Shown here: in pieces, positions 39,301 to 50,430 of the stretch | Position numbering within the stretch: the stretch's first letter is position 1 | Layout of the letters: every line of letters starts with the position of its first letter | Assembly: GCA_013396915.1 (NCBI GenBank) | Contig: VWZL01000351.1 | Coordinates: 124,001 to 188,000 of the forward strand | Length of the DNA: 64,000 bases | Direction: 5' to 3' | From: Stercorarius parasiticus | Lineage: Eukaryota > Chordata > Aves > Charadriiformes > Stercorariidae | Program-made: the position numbers and the translations under genes | The notes under the pieces: generated by a model | The model's database searches: none | Seen by the model: only the letters and a program-made list of their open reading frames with translations | Told to the model about the DNA's origin: nothing

Positions 39301-42300
39301 GAGGACAAGACAGGGAGGAAAGCTCTACCTTTAGCTGAGCCATTTGGCACTGCCTGACTGGACAACCATGAGTATGAGGCAACCAGTCAACACCTCTATT
39401 GCTCTGAACCAGCCACCCCATGTGCTCCTTCTTGCCCAGCTGTCAGCAAGGGGCGGGGGGGGGAGGGGCTGCAGAAGGAGAGAAAAAGAGACAGGCAAAC
39501 AGACAGACATGAGTGAATCTAAAAATAATGTAGAAAGGTGCAGCAGATGTGAGCATAAACTGAAAGAGGGAAGACTTTGATGCAGTGGCTGGGACCTGGA
39601 AATAATTGAAAGTACTGCAGGGAAATACGGAGATATTATATGAGATTTAGGTAAGGCTATTGATTTTGGGAACATAGGAGATGGTAGGAAATAAGCTCCA
39701 TTAGTTCAGCTGTTCAAGAATGACTTGTCTGTTCTCCCTTCCATGCTCTGTTGTGGATGTATTTTACTTACATCACACTTAAGTAGTACACATGGGCTGA
39801 AGCGTTGCCTACAAAACCTTAATCTGGAGAGATTCTGGAGACAAGTTTCACGTCTCCACTGGTATCTTTAAAAGTGAAGTCAACGCTATTTTGTTATTTG
39901 AGATGTAACTGAGTATGTTACAATACATTAGGATGTTACTTATTACAGATTGTTTTAATGTGCTGAACTCCATGTCTCTTTCTAAAAACTACCAGTCCAT
40001 TAAAGAAAAAGCCTAAATGTTTAACATTGCCCACAGAGTTAAAGTTCAAAGATGAATCATAAATTCAATGTGGTCTATTGAAAGGCGAACTGTCTACAAT
40101 TTCACAGAACAACTAACTCCTTTCTCTGGAGAAGATGACAGCTGCAGGGCTCTTGAGGACTTCAACAAGGACAAACATGTCTGGGGTCTCTGTTTCAGCA
40201 GCTAAGTGCGGAAGCCCTCAAATAACACCTATTTCACTGCACTGCCTCCAAGGCATTTAGGCAACACACATTGCCAATACGGTATTTAAGTCACATGATA
40301 ACAACTCTGTTGGCTAAAACTTCATGCATGTACCTGCTCCTAAGGAGAAGCTGACTGCAAATTATTGATTGAATTAAGTGGGTGTCTGCCTTGCAGATCT
40401 TCATGAATGTGCGGTATATTTTCTTAGCAATAATAGATTGGAAAGAATCACTGGGGTCTGCTCCATGTTCTGCAGATGTAGAAGCCTGTTTCACTTCCAT
40501 ATTTGTGTCAGTGTTGTCTGAGGTTCCTGGACACACCTGTACAGAAGCCTCAGTTCCCAGATCCAAAAGTAGTGGCCACACGAAACACTAGTTCAGGATG
40601 TACAGTACTAGGATTACTCTGTATGGCTTCCTCTCCACAAAAAGAGGAGAGGAAAAAAATTCACGCATCACTGCTTCAGAACTTTATTGCAACCAAGTGG
40701 AAAACACTTGGAACACACGTTGAGCACACGAAAAACACATTGGAATGCCATGATTTTTGGATGGAAGACACTGTACCTGTTCTGCTAGGGCTAGGTCAAG
40801 GCACTCCTACTGATGAACAGGTGTATGTGTATGAGGGGCAGGGGAGAAGGAGGATGGAGTAATATACAGTGTAACAAGACTGACGCATACTGAAAATTGG
40901 TGAAGTCCCTGGTAAATTTATGTTCTGATTAAATTGTTTCAAAATATTTACACCTTACAGTTTACAGAAGCTTTTAGCAGCAGCAAAAGTAGCATCGTGT
41001 AAATTTTACCCATGTTCCAAATGTGTTAGCCTGCGTGAAATCTGTTTCTTGTTCCCACTGTTCCTAAATTACACGTTGCCACTATACTTATCACTTGGTA
41101 GCAATAGTATGTACAACAAACAACTTCATTCACACTTATGCAGTGTATTTAAACAGAAACCTAACACAGAATCAACTGAGCTATGCATGTCTTTAAGACA
41201 CAACAAACATAGTAATGTTACAACATGGTATACTTTACTTGCCTTGCTAAACTGCCTACATAAAGACGCACTATAGCAAATGACACCTCATTAAATACAT
41301 TTTTCTCCTTCACCTACTCTTTACACAGGCACTTACCCTAGGAACAATTTTCCTTCTTTGAATACCCACCACTTCTATAGAACAAATGTCGCAAACAGTA
41401 GAAGAGAACAGCTGTCAGGACAGTCGGCTTCAGATTCATGCTTGCACGCGTTACAAAAACAGTGGCAAACTTTACACTTTGGTTTTTTTTACACAGCCTA
41501 CAAGTTTTAAAGGCCTGTGACACATTCTATAGTAAAATTTCAGTTTTAAATAAAAAATTAAAAATATAAAAATATCACCCTATTTTTCACTGAGAGAAAA
41601 ACATCACCTGACAAGCAAATCCAAAATAAGAACTTTATGGAACATCTTAGACGGCCGTTAATGTCTGCTAGTGATGTATAGCATAAGAGCTTTACTGCTC
41701 ACATCTGGACTATGCACAGCTGCATCTGCATTAAGAGTGTGTCTCCACTGTGAGACTGGAGATAAACCCAGTGGCTCTTACTAGAGCCAGACTGGAAAGC
41801 AAAAGCACAAGGAATCACACTGCAAAGATAACTTGGCAGCCTGTACCTGCAGTGCCACACAAATGCCATTAGATGCTTTCTGGATTTCACATCTGGAGAC
41901 ATTGTACTCCACTACGTGGATTTGCCAGTGTGGGCTGATATCGTTAATTCAGGAATCTCCGTATCATGCTTACAAGAATGGCATAGACAGGGCCCAGAAT
42001 TAAATGATTGATATTTTACCCTTTGATTTGAAAAAAAATAAATATATATTTGCTAAAGCAGGGCAGGTCACAATGTAGATGTGGTTACGCTGACTTGTAT
42101 TCAACTTCCAAGTTGCCAATATTGTATACCATGTCTGGGGCTGCAAGTCATAAAAAAAATTTAGTGTATTCTGGAGCCGATTTATTATTAGAAAGTATTC
42201 CAACCTTCTAAATAGTTAAAATCTTAGCCTTTGACCAATAGCTCGAATACAGAAGAGATTCCCTTCATATACCTCTATCTTTAATGGTAAATGATGATTT

Positions 42301-42373
42301 AATTCTTTTCAGTAATCCAAACTCACCTGAACCAGGTGAGAGCTTGAGGCATCATACTGCTGTTTAGACTCAC
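30400..42373 (-). other. RFX4: RFX4 intron between probable exons 4 and 5
   Basis: At 12 kb this is the longest complete intron in the window. It splits the DNA-binding domain. It holds poly-T runs (about 31325-31341 and 32127-32140), a G-run at 34582-34590 and a G-rich patch at about 39449-39467. Open frames of up to 161 codons occur on both strands, but none resembles a known protein and none is flanked by a convincing gene structure. Nothing else is recognised. Confidence 0.85.
39449..39467 (+). repeat. G-rich run
   Basis: A short C-interrupted and A-interrupted run of G (GGGG, C, nine or so G, A, GGGG) within the 12-kb intron. It is a plausible quadruplex-forming tract but short and isolated. 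Confidence 0.8.
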
Positions 42374-42497
42374 CTTCCCAAAGCTGGCGGCATTAACAGG
42401 TTGTGTGTCATTTTTCTCACAGAAGTCCAAGTAATGCATGTAGAGAGCGCTTCGAGGAATGCAAACACCTTCTGCAATCTCATAGTTCTCCTCCAGC
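42374..42497 (-). CDS. RFX4: RFX4 coding exon (probable exon 4): first part of the RFX DNA-binding domain
   Basis: This 124-nt exon completes the Trp codon begun in the previous exon, then encodes 41 residues (about 65-105) starting [16 protein letters not shown] and ending [13 protein letters not shown]. This is the first helical part of the RFX winged-helix domain; [15 protein letters not shown] is a signature shared by RFX1-4 and RFX6. The donor is gtgagt. The acceptor is AAG rather than the more usual CAG, preceded by tttgcttttt. The DNA-binding domain continues into the next two exons. The frame stays open upstream of the acceptor to a Met codon at 42706, but the splice phase from the 48.1-kb exon and the recalled protein both support the acceptor given here. 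Confidence 0.97.
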
Positions 42498-44342
42498 CTT
42501 AAAAAGCAAATATCAAACAGAGAGAACTGCAAGTATGTTGGATGTCCTGTATGGTAAACAGTATGCAAAGCTGCATCTTTAAGACCAAACTTTCTGGCTT
42601 CTGCTTGTCTACTAAATTTTCTCTGCTTTGTTCCTAAGTGGTCCTTCCAATTCACTTCTGTAATGCTTACTTGCTTCATTTGGCTCATGTTTGCTAGCAA
42701 AATCATAGGCTGTGAGTTCTCAGGGAAGTAGAGATTAGCACAAAGGATATTGAGTTTTGACCACGCTCCAAAAGTGCTGTTTTTAGGAAAAAATATACTA
42801 GTAATCTGTTACACACCAAAACCATCCTTCAGTAAACAAATATATGAACAACTACAAAACAACAAACATTCACTAAGGGCAAGCATTGTCTCATTCTTTA
42901 CAGGACTCTTCAATCCTGTCCAACTGCAAAATTCCGTACCTTGAGGAAGCAGATGTGCAAGTTATTTGCAAATACTCAAGAGTGTGCACAAAATCATACC
43001 TGTATAATGTTTTCTTGCTATTGCTTATGGGAGGAGTGAAAAAAGAGTCCACAATCTGAACACAATCCTGAATAAAATAGTGAAATAACATCCTCCTTTG
43101 CCTTGTAGAAACTATTATTATTCACTTGCACATTGTGCTGGTTTGAGGTAAACTTTAAACCAGAATTAATCTTGTCATCCATGGTGTCACTCATATGCAT
43201 ATAGTTACATGTCTGCTTGTCTGCTGGCTAGGAGAAGAAGGTAGGTGCAACTTCCTCTTGAACATATTAGAAAATCAATACGTATTCTCAAAAACCTCCA
43301 ATTTTACAGCAAATAACCCCCTGACATTTGATAGCTATAGAACACCTTCCAAATATCTAGTTTCTCTCCTTCATTGCCTTTTTCAGGACCTACCTACCTT
43401 CCATTTCAGTATCGTGATCATTTGTGACTGCAAACTATTTTAATAAGATATCCGGCTAGATGAATGGAATCAGTTTGTATGGGCAACATCTATTCTTCCT
43501 TGGTTTCTACAGAAATATCATCACGGCATCTTTCCTCAAATTCATAGCGCTTTAACAAAACCTCCTTTCAAAACCTGGAGAGTTCGTTTGTATACTATAG
43601 CTGCTAATTGGAATGTCAGCTTCCGTGACCAAGACAGGACAGAAAGAAAAGCAGTTAATTATTTCTGTTCATATCTGATGAATTTTTCTCTTTTTCTCCT
43701 CTCTTTCACAGAGAGTCATTAGTCTGACACTGAACAATGCTCCATTATACCTGAACTTTTTTTTTAATGATCAAAAAACCCATCTTGCTCCACTTCTTTT
43801 ATTTTCCTGTCTTTTATTTAACAACTTTATCATATTTTGAATTCAGCTTCATTCTACAGTATTATAGAAAGATAATGAATTCAATCTTCTACCTAACAAA
43901 TCATTATCAGAAATAATATATATAACATTTAAAATGTCCTAATAAAGCCATGTGAAATCCCGTAATTCACAATGAGACCTTTTGTACCACTACAGTATAG
44001 CAATAAACCCCCTAATCCTTCCACAGGAATGACAATTTTATCTGTCCCTATTACTGTTTCCCTCTTTATACTTATATACTTCTAGATTAAATGAGATTAT
44101 TTCATAGCAGAGTCAGGTCTGTAGTTTATTACAGACTTGTTTTTAGATAGGAAAGCAACAGAACAACTGTGATGTACCATTGCTCATCACATAACAGATT
44201 CTAGAACAGATTAATTTTGACACATTATAACAATTTCTGTGAAACTACTAATCTGGGGAGAATCCGTTACGTAGCAGTGCATTACCTTCCTCTTTTTTGC
44301 TTCTTTTTATGAGTGTTCCAAAAAATAGAATAGTTTTGTTGT

Positions 44343-44414
44343 CTTTAGCTTCACAATAGCTAAAGATAGCTTTAGCTAAATAGCTAAATAACTTTAGCTT
44401 CACAATAGCTAAAG
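44343..44414. repeat. two direct copies of a 23-bp palindromic motif, 49 bp apart
   Basis: The same 23 bases occur at 44343-44365 and 44392-44414. Each copy is an inverted repeat: ctttagct and its complement agctaaag flank a short spacer. The DNA between them also repeats the tagctaaa word several times. It lies just upstream of the recognisable CR1 end and may be part of the same insertion or a local duplication. No function is assigned. Confidence 0.8.
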
Positions 44415-44430
44415 CTTTAGCCTCCCTCCC

Positions 44431-44629
44431 TGCCCAGGGAGGTGGTTGAGTCACCATCCCTAGAGGTATTTAAGAAACGTGTAGATTTGGCACTTCAGGG
44501 CATGCTCTAGTGACAGAGATTATAGGGTTTGTTTGGTTTTTTTGTGGATTTGTTTTTTTTTGTGTGTGTGTGTGTATGGTTGGACTCGATCTCAAAGGTC
44601 CTTTCCAACCATGAAGATTCTATGATTCT
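44431..44629 (+). repeat. CR1 LINE 3' end, sense on the plus strand
   Basis: The sequence carries the familiar CR1 3' block: gcccagggaggtggttgagt, then a catccctagaggtatttaag-type stretch, a gttggactcgatctcaaagg-type stretch, tttccaacc, and the terminal attctatgattct tail. CR1 is the main non-LTR retrotransposon of birds and reptiles, and 5'-truncated copies like this are typical. A T- and TG-rich expansion (about 44529-44578) interrupts the 3' untranslated part. It is non-coding and inactive. The 5' boundary is uncertain and could extend further left. Confidence 0.9.
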
Positions 44630-47600
44630 AATACTGTTATTACTCGGAGCACCTACACTGTAAGCCACCAAACTGCATGGAATTAGGCTGTCCTTGCTTT
44701 GAATTATTCTGTGTTTGGAGAAGCAAACACACACGTGTACACACACACAGAGCAAATTGAGGTAAAATGAAGTTTCATGGTTACAATTTGGTCAACCAGT
44801 TCACCAATGAAATAATCATGAATGTTTTAGAGACAAGTGTTTAACAAGCTATAGCTTTACAATAGTAATGAACACGGGAACATGGGATAAGCACAGGATA
44901 TTAGATAGTGGTACATTCATGCCTTAACAGTTAAATTCAGGCTGGTGCAGTTTCCCCAGTTATGATGTATTTGGTAGTAATGATACATTTACTAGGCCTT
45001 TCACTTCATTTTGTGTCATCAACGAAACAAAACAAGAAACATCATTCCTGTCTCCAGGAAACAGATATTTAGCCAGGCTGACAGTCATCCAGACATGCTT
45101 CTGGCATCTTCAGCTACTTCCTCCTCATTTTTAGCGTTCGATGTACTTTGCATTTGGAGAGGCAGAGAGATCCCTATGGGATTGACGTTGTTCACTCTTT
45201 TCAGCAAGATGCCAGGCAAGACGTAATTAATAAAGGTGGTGGCAATATGAGCCATGTGACAAAATGTATGTATTTCCCTTATGTCTTGCTTCACTTTCCC
45301 TACAACTTTCCCCCTCTTCTTTTTCCTTGCTACTGATGTTTCCTCTGCTTTTGTTCTCCAACACACTCTTGCCTTCATTAGCTGTAAATCATAGCAGCAT
45401 CTAACAGCAAAAACATGACCAGCTTTAATTTTGCAGACACCAGACACTGCAGACAATCCTGGTGCTTCCATTTGCCGGAACAAAGCAAGTTTGGTACTTT
45501 ATCCTGAAATACGGTCAATAATTTACCCCACCACTTCCATCACTTAAATCTGTCCCAGAGATTCCAGGAGGAGGGTAGGACACATGCTTACCCAGGGCAT
45601 ATTCAGGTAAATTCAACCTTTTGTCTTTCTTCATTGTGCAAAAATTTCGTCTGAGGCCTAAGCGTGTAAACATGTAAAGCTAATCTACAGGAAGTGCTCA
45701 GAGCACCTTTTGTACAGTGCTGACCACAATAGTTTACTGGCCCATGGGTTGCTAGTACAAATAACCTGATGTTGATGTGTCTGTTTTGACAGAACAGTGG
45801 AAACTCGACATCTTCACACAAAGCAAGCTTGCTACTTTAGCACTTTGATCACATTTTTGAGCTTCTGATTTTGTTTAGTGTATCAAACACTGTAGCACAG
45901 TTTCTCCAGGCAATACTAATTCAAAGCTGCAGTACACAGGCTGAAAAGCATATGGAAACCACCAGAAAACTGTTCCATGGTATGGCTAGTAGGCTGGGAA
46001 ACTTTTAACTACAGGTCTATTAATAAATGAGCCAATCGTATAATTCAGTCTGACGCCAGCTAAAGAAATTACACTTGAAAACTTCTTTCCTTTCTTTTCC
46101 CTCATGTGTTTTTGGGTGGAAAATTGGATGGAGGAAATTGGAGATGCTCCAAAAGACTCAAAGGGGAGAATATCTGACCTATGTGTAAAAATGTGTAAGA
46201 AACGTAACACAACAGACAGGTAGTAAGCCAGTACACTAGCAAGGGGGAAGGGAAGATGATGTAAGCAGCCTTTTCAGAATCAAAATCCTAGGATTCTATT
46301 GCAAACACTGCTGAATGAGCATTAGTGTGCACACTGCATTCCAGCAGAGCTCAATATCCCGTGAGTTTAGGGATTTACTAACCTTTATGATCGAGGAAGC
46401 TTGAAAGTATTTGGCAAAAGATTGTTTACAGTATTTGCATGTTTTCTGTTTGGAACAGTACCGTTGGCATGTTCTAATTAACTCTGACTTCTTGGCTACT
46501 ATGTTATTTGCTCCTGTGGAAAAGACTCTTAGCTGACTCTACTGCAAAATAAACATTATTCTGAATTTGGGACTGGTAAGCCCTGCCTGCTATTTTATTT
46601 TAGCTAGATAGTTCTTTCTTATCCTCTTTGAACTGTGTTGAAGTTGTTTGGGTGAATAATAGAAAATAATAAAATAAATCTAAGACATTTCACTATTATT
46701 TTAACAATATTCTCTCTGTCTGTAGTCACTCCCCTTCTTTATTCACTTTTCTTGAACTTCTGAAAAACAGCACTTTGGTGAAACGGATGCAAAGAAGCCA
46801 TAGTTCAGAACGAAATGCCTTTATATATATTTGCATATCTCAGCTTTTGCACTGGAAGTGTCTGCAAGTTTCTTCAAGGCAAAACACCTAATACTTGCAG
46901 CAACCTATTCTAAATCAACCCATAGGTTTGGAGGGTTTTTTAAATCTAAAATTTGACTGATCAACTTTAAAGAGTAAATACAGATGAAATAATCTATAAA
47001 CCTCTTTATGCATAATCTCAAAGAATCACAGAATTTCACAGGCAGAGAAAGAGAGTAAAATTCACGGAATGAATTATTCTTTGCTGTTTGTTTAGTTAGA
47101 TCTCCCAAGAGACTGACAGGAGCAGAAAAATAATTTTGCTAACTTCCCACATTTTTTGCCAATAATCCATCTTTTCATCCAGAAAACTATAAGAAATACT
47201 TAGAGGTGAAGTAAATGCCTTTCTTTAAAAGACCTGGAACAAGCTAAGGAGTACGGTTTTTCAGATAAGCATGCTCCAAGGCTTCTCTGTAACAGAGCCC
47301 TGTTCTACCAGATGCAAGGAACCTGATGAAAGATGCCTGATCACTTACAATATTAAGAAAGTTAAACCAGAATTAAAAACCTAAATTAAGGGAAAAGTCA
47401 ACAAAAGTCTAAGAGATATCCTAGAAAAGAGATGTCAGAAGTACACGTAACGTTACAGAACGTGCAGCCAAAAATACCGCTGTAAATCAGTGAACAGCAC
47501 TCGCTCGTTTTTCATAGAACATTAGACTGACTCACAAACATTCTTCTCACCATCCTCTCTTTCTTTCTTCCTAATTACCCTTCCTTTTTTTCCCCTCACT

Positions 47601-48083
47601 AAATTTGCAAGGGGATTTTGGCAAATGAATCAAACCCCAAACTCTCTCTCATCTTTTATTGTCCTCTATGCTAAATTACAGATATCTTATTTCAGTAAAA
47701 CAGTCAGTAAGGGTGGGCTTCAACATACACTGAAACAAACGTGAGTCTTGAAAAAAAATATCAAAGTACTAGTTTTCTTTTTGTAATAAATATCATCATG
47801 ATGACAAACCACAAAACACCAGCTGGCAAAGTGGCAAACAAATATGCCAAGTAGATCTTCTAAACTGTATCAGAGGTTTCCTATGTTCAAACAAATCCCA
47901 TAAGAGTAAGACATTTGTTAAGAAATGCTGTACAGGATGCTAATGAGAAGATTAAACACATACACAGCGAAAGTATCTTTAGAACTGTATAAGATGTTTA
48001 AGACCTCTATTCACTTCAACTGGAAAAAGGATAAGAAAAAACACCAGCATGTTTTCTTGATTTTTTTTAAAAAGGCATCTTAC

Positions 48084-48144
48084 CATTGCAGTGTAGCTGG
48101 AGTTGAGTGTGGTTTTGATGCTCTATTATTTTCTTTTTCCTCAT
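48084..48144 (-). CDS. RFX4: RFX4 coding exon (probable exon 3): linker to DNA-binding domain
   Basis: This 61-nt exon completes an Asn codon, encodes [19 protein letters not shown] (about residues 45-63), and ends with the first two bases of a Trp codon. The acceptor is gttaacag and the donor is gtaaga. It links the acidic lead to the winged-helix domain; the final TLQW is the conserved start of the RFX DNA-binding domain. The length is not a multiple of three, so skipping it alone would break the frame. Splice phase and sequence match the recalled vertebrate RFX4 protein without a gap. Confidence 0.95.
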
Positions 48145-49539
48145 CTGTTAAGAAACAAAAAAATGCTATGTAATTTCAGTAGGAATTGCTCAGGCATTTG
48201 TAAACTGGTAAGGAATTATCTGATAAAAAAAATGTTCTCAAGTGTCAAAGCTTTCCCAAAATATTTGCCAAATTGTGGAAATGTCAATAATGATGCTCCT
48301 TAAGCTAGCATCTGTAGGTATTGCTTAAGGCAATAAAGCTTGCAAACATCACTGATAGTAGGAACAGAGCGGTGCACAGGAATAATGACATTGGAAAGGA
48401 TAAGTTTATATGGAAAAAAAAAAAAAACCAAGCAACTCTTAGACCTCTAGCAGAATGTCAGAACATAAAAAGATGTTCACCTACTTTAAGGGAACAGTTG
48501 CCTTACCCAAATTTTATATTACATGAGGCATTTAACCAAACGGAGTTCATCCACTGTTGTGATCCTAACATATGATGTATAGTAGATGTTTACAAATTGA
48601 CAAAGATTAATTCTGAACAAGAAAAACTGAAATTAAAAACATTCTGTAAGATACTTTATTTCTTTTCAGGTAATTTTTCTGATAGTAATCCTCATTAACT
48701 GTTTCCAAGGCAACTCTCTGATTTGCTGACTTTCAAAAAATTTGAATAAAAGATGTATAAACAAAAAGAGAAAGAAAACAAAACTGGTTTAAAATACTGG
48801 ATTTTTCCCAGTTCTTTGAAAAAAATGTAAAAATATGTCTAGAATAATTCATATTAAATTGTGATCTGTGAAGCGTATAAAACATTCCTAAGTGAAAGCT
48901 GAGCGTGAAGCACAATCAGTATCTCCAGAAAGGTATTCTTTGGGAAACGCAAAAATATTAAACTGTGTTTGATACAACAAACAACTTTGTGCCTGATGAA
49001 AGCGCTAAGCGTAGAAGGCTTTGATACCTAAACAACAAGGTAAAACACTGCGCCTGTATGCCATGCTACAAGTTCCATTTCTTCATACAATTAACTTTTA
49101 GAAATTATTTAAGTGAGCCTTTTATGATGCTGAATCTTAAGGGAGGTGGGCTATCTCCTCTGAACATCAGACCCTGTTGGGAAGCCTTTTGTGCAGTCCC
49201 AAGAACCAGCACACAAAAATAAAACCCCGTTTTGGAAAATGCTGTCTTCAGCCCTCGCACCACAAATATTCCTTCCATTACATACGGGGCAAGTTGTGTT
49301 AACCGAACATCCTTTAGCCTGTGAGGCCGGTCCCCTGAATGTCAGGAAAATCCAGATTTACAGTTCCCCCGCAGACACTGCAGGCAGCCCCTCTTCTGCA
49401 TCTGCATGACAATAGGCCTCTAATTATTGGACCCCACACTCCTTCCCTGCCTTTCAGGGGCCCGCTTTTATTCAGCGCATAGGACCAACATACACATTTC
49501 AAATCGCTTTTAAATTGTGTTTTTCATTTGTTTTTCCTA

Positions 49540-50430
49540 AACAAACGGTCGGCACGCAACAAGCCTTCGGCACACAGGGCTTGAATGCCGAGCAGCCGCG
49601 TCTGCTGCCGGCCACTGAGGCTCCACAACAGCCCCCAGCCTCAGCTGCGGGGGGATAAAACCTTCTCCACAGTGGAAGGCAAAGCCGTGCAGCATGGACT
49701 TAAACCACTGGATGGTTAAAATAGTTGGGGCCATCCCCCCTCACAACACCAACTGTTTTGCCCTTCTTATCCTTAACTGACAGCACAGACACCCTAAAAG
49801 CACTCCTGACTCCAGCGTTCCCTGGGGAGGAAGGGGCAGCCATGTCTGCCCTGCTCTGGCGTGGGAAGAGCCTCCTGGGTTGGGATTCATGGTTTTCCAG
49901 GCAACAGGAGATGAGGGAGCCCAGTTTTAGAGGTGGGAGAGCGCCTTCTGGGAGGGCGAGCAAGCCCCTGCAGGGAAGGCCCCATGGTCGCCCTCGAGGG
50001 GCAAAAGGCAAACGGCCTAAAGAGCCTGGTCCAGTCCTGCATCCTGCTGTGGCTTCCCCATCGTCCTGGCCAGGTCAAAAATTAGGTACCAGGGCTGGGA
50101 GGGATTTATGGCAGCCCCCCGAGCCTGGGGCACAGAGGCTGCTGCAGCTTCCTTCACCCATGAGCAGGCTGGCTGAGCCTGCCAAAGCCCCGTGGGTGCT
50201 CAGCAGCCGGTGGCATCCCAACCGTTCCTGAGGTAGAAGTGAAAGGGGACTAGTTATAAATGGTACCTCTCAGCAAAGTGTTGCAGGGGGTAAAGTGGTG
50301 GCTGAGGCCTTTTCCATGGCGGGGAGGGAAATGCCACAGCGAGGTACAACCACCAAAGCTGCCCCCTTTAAGTATCAACAGCATGTGGGGGGCCTGGTCC
50401 TCCTCCTCCTCCTGTGCCCCACTGTCATCT
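49540..50430. other. GC- and CpG-enriched intronic block
   Basis: This block stands out from the AT-rich surroundings, with a dense CpG cluster at about 49549-49615 and scattered CpGs to about 50220. It could be a weak CpG island, for example of an alternative promoter, or simply a local GC patch. RFX4 is known in mammals to use alternative first exons for testis transcripts, which is why position inside the gene is not an argument against a promoter. No TATA box, initiator or spliced exon could be assigned by eye. Confidence 0.5.

Larger units (their letters stand above)
42498..48083 (-). other. RFX4: RFX4 intron between probable exons 3 and 4
   Basis: A 5.6-kb AT-rich intron. It contains a sense-strand (plus) CR1 3' end at 44431-44629 and, immediately beside it, a duplicated hairpin motif at 44343-44414. 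The 209 bases directly upstream of the next exon (42498-42706) stay open in the exon's reading frame, which is discussed as a finding. Otherwise I see no gene or recognised element. Confidence 0.85.

Noticed and set aside
47020..47050. gaatcacagaatttcacagg, similar to the antisense start of CR1 3' ends
   Set aside because: Only about 15-20 bases match and the expected ggttggaag block does not follow, so it is too short to call.
49725..50231. 168-codon open frame on the plus strand in the GC-richer block
   Set aside because: Low stop density in GC-rich DNA explains it; the product is compositionally biased, has no recognised domain, and overlapping frames on the other strand are equally open.
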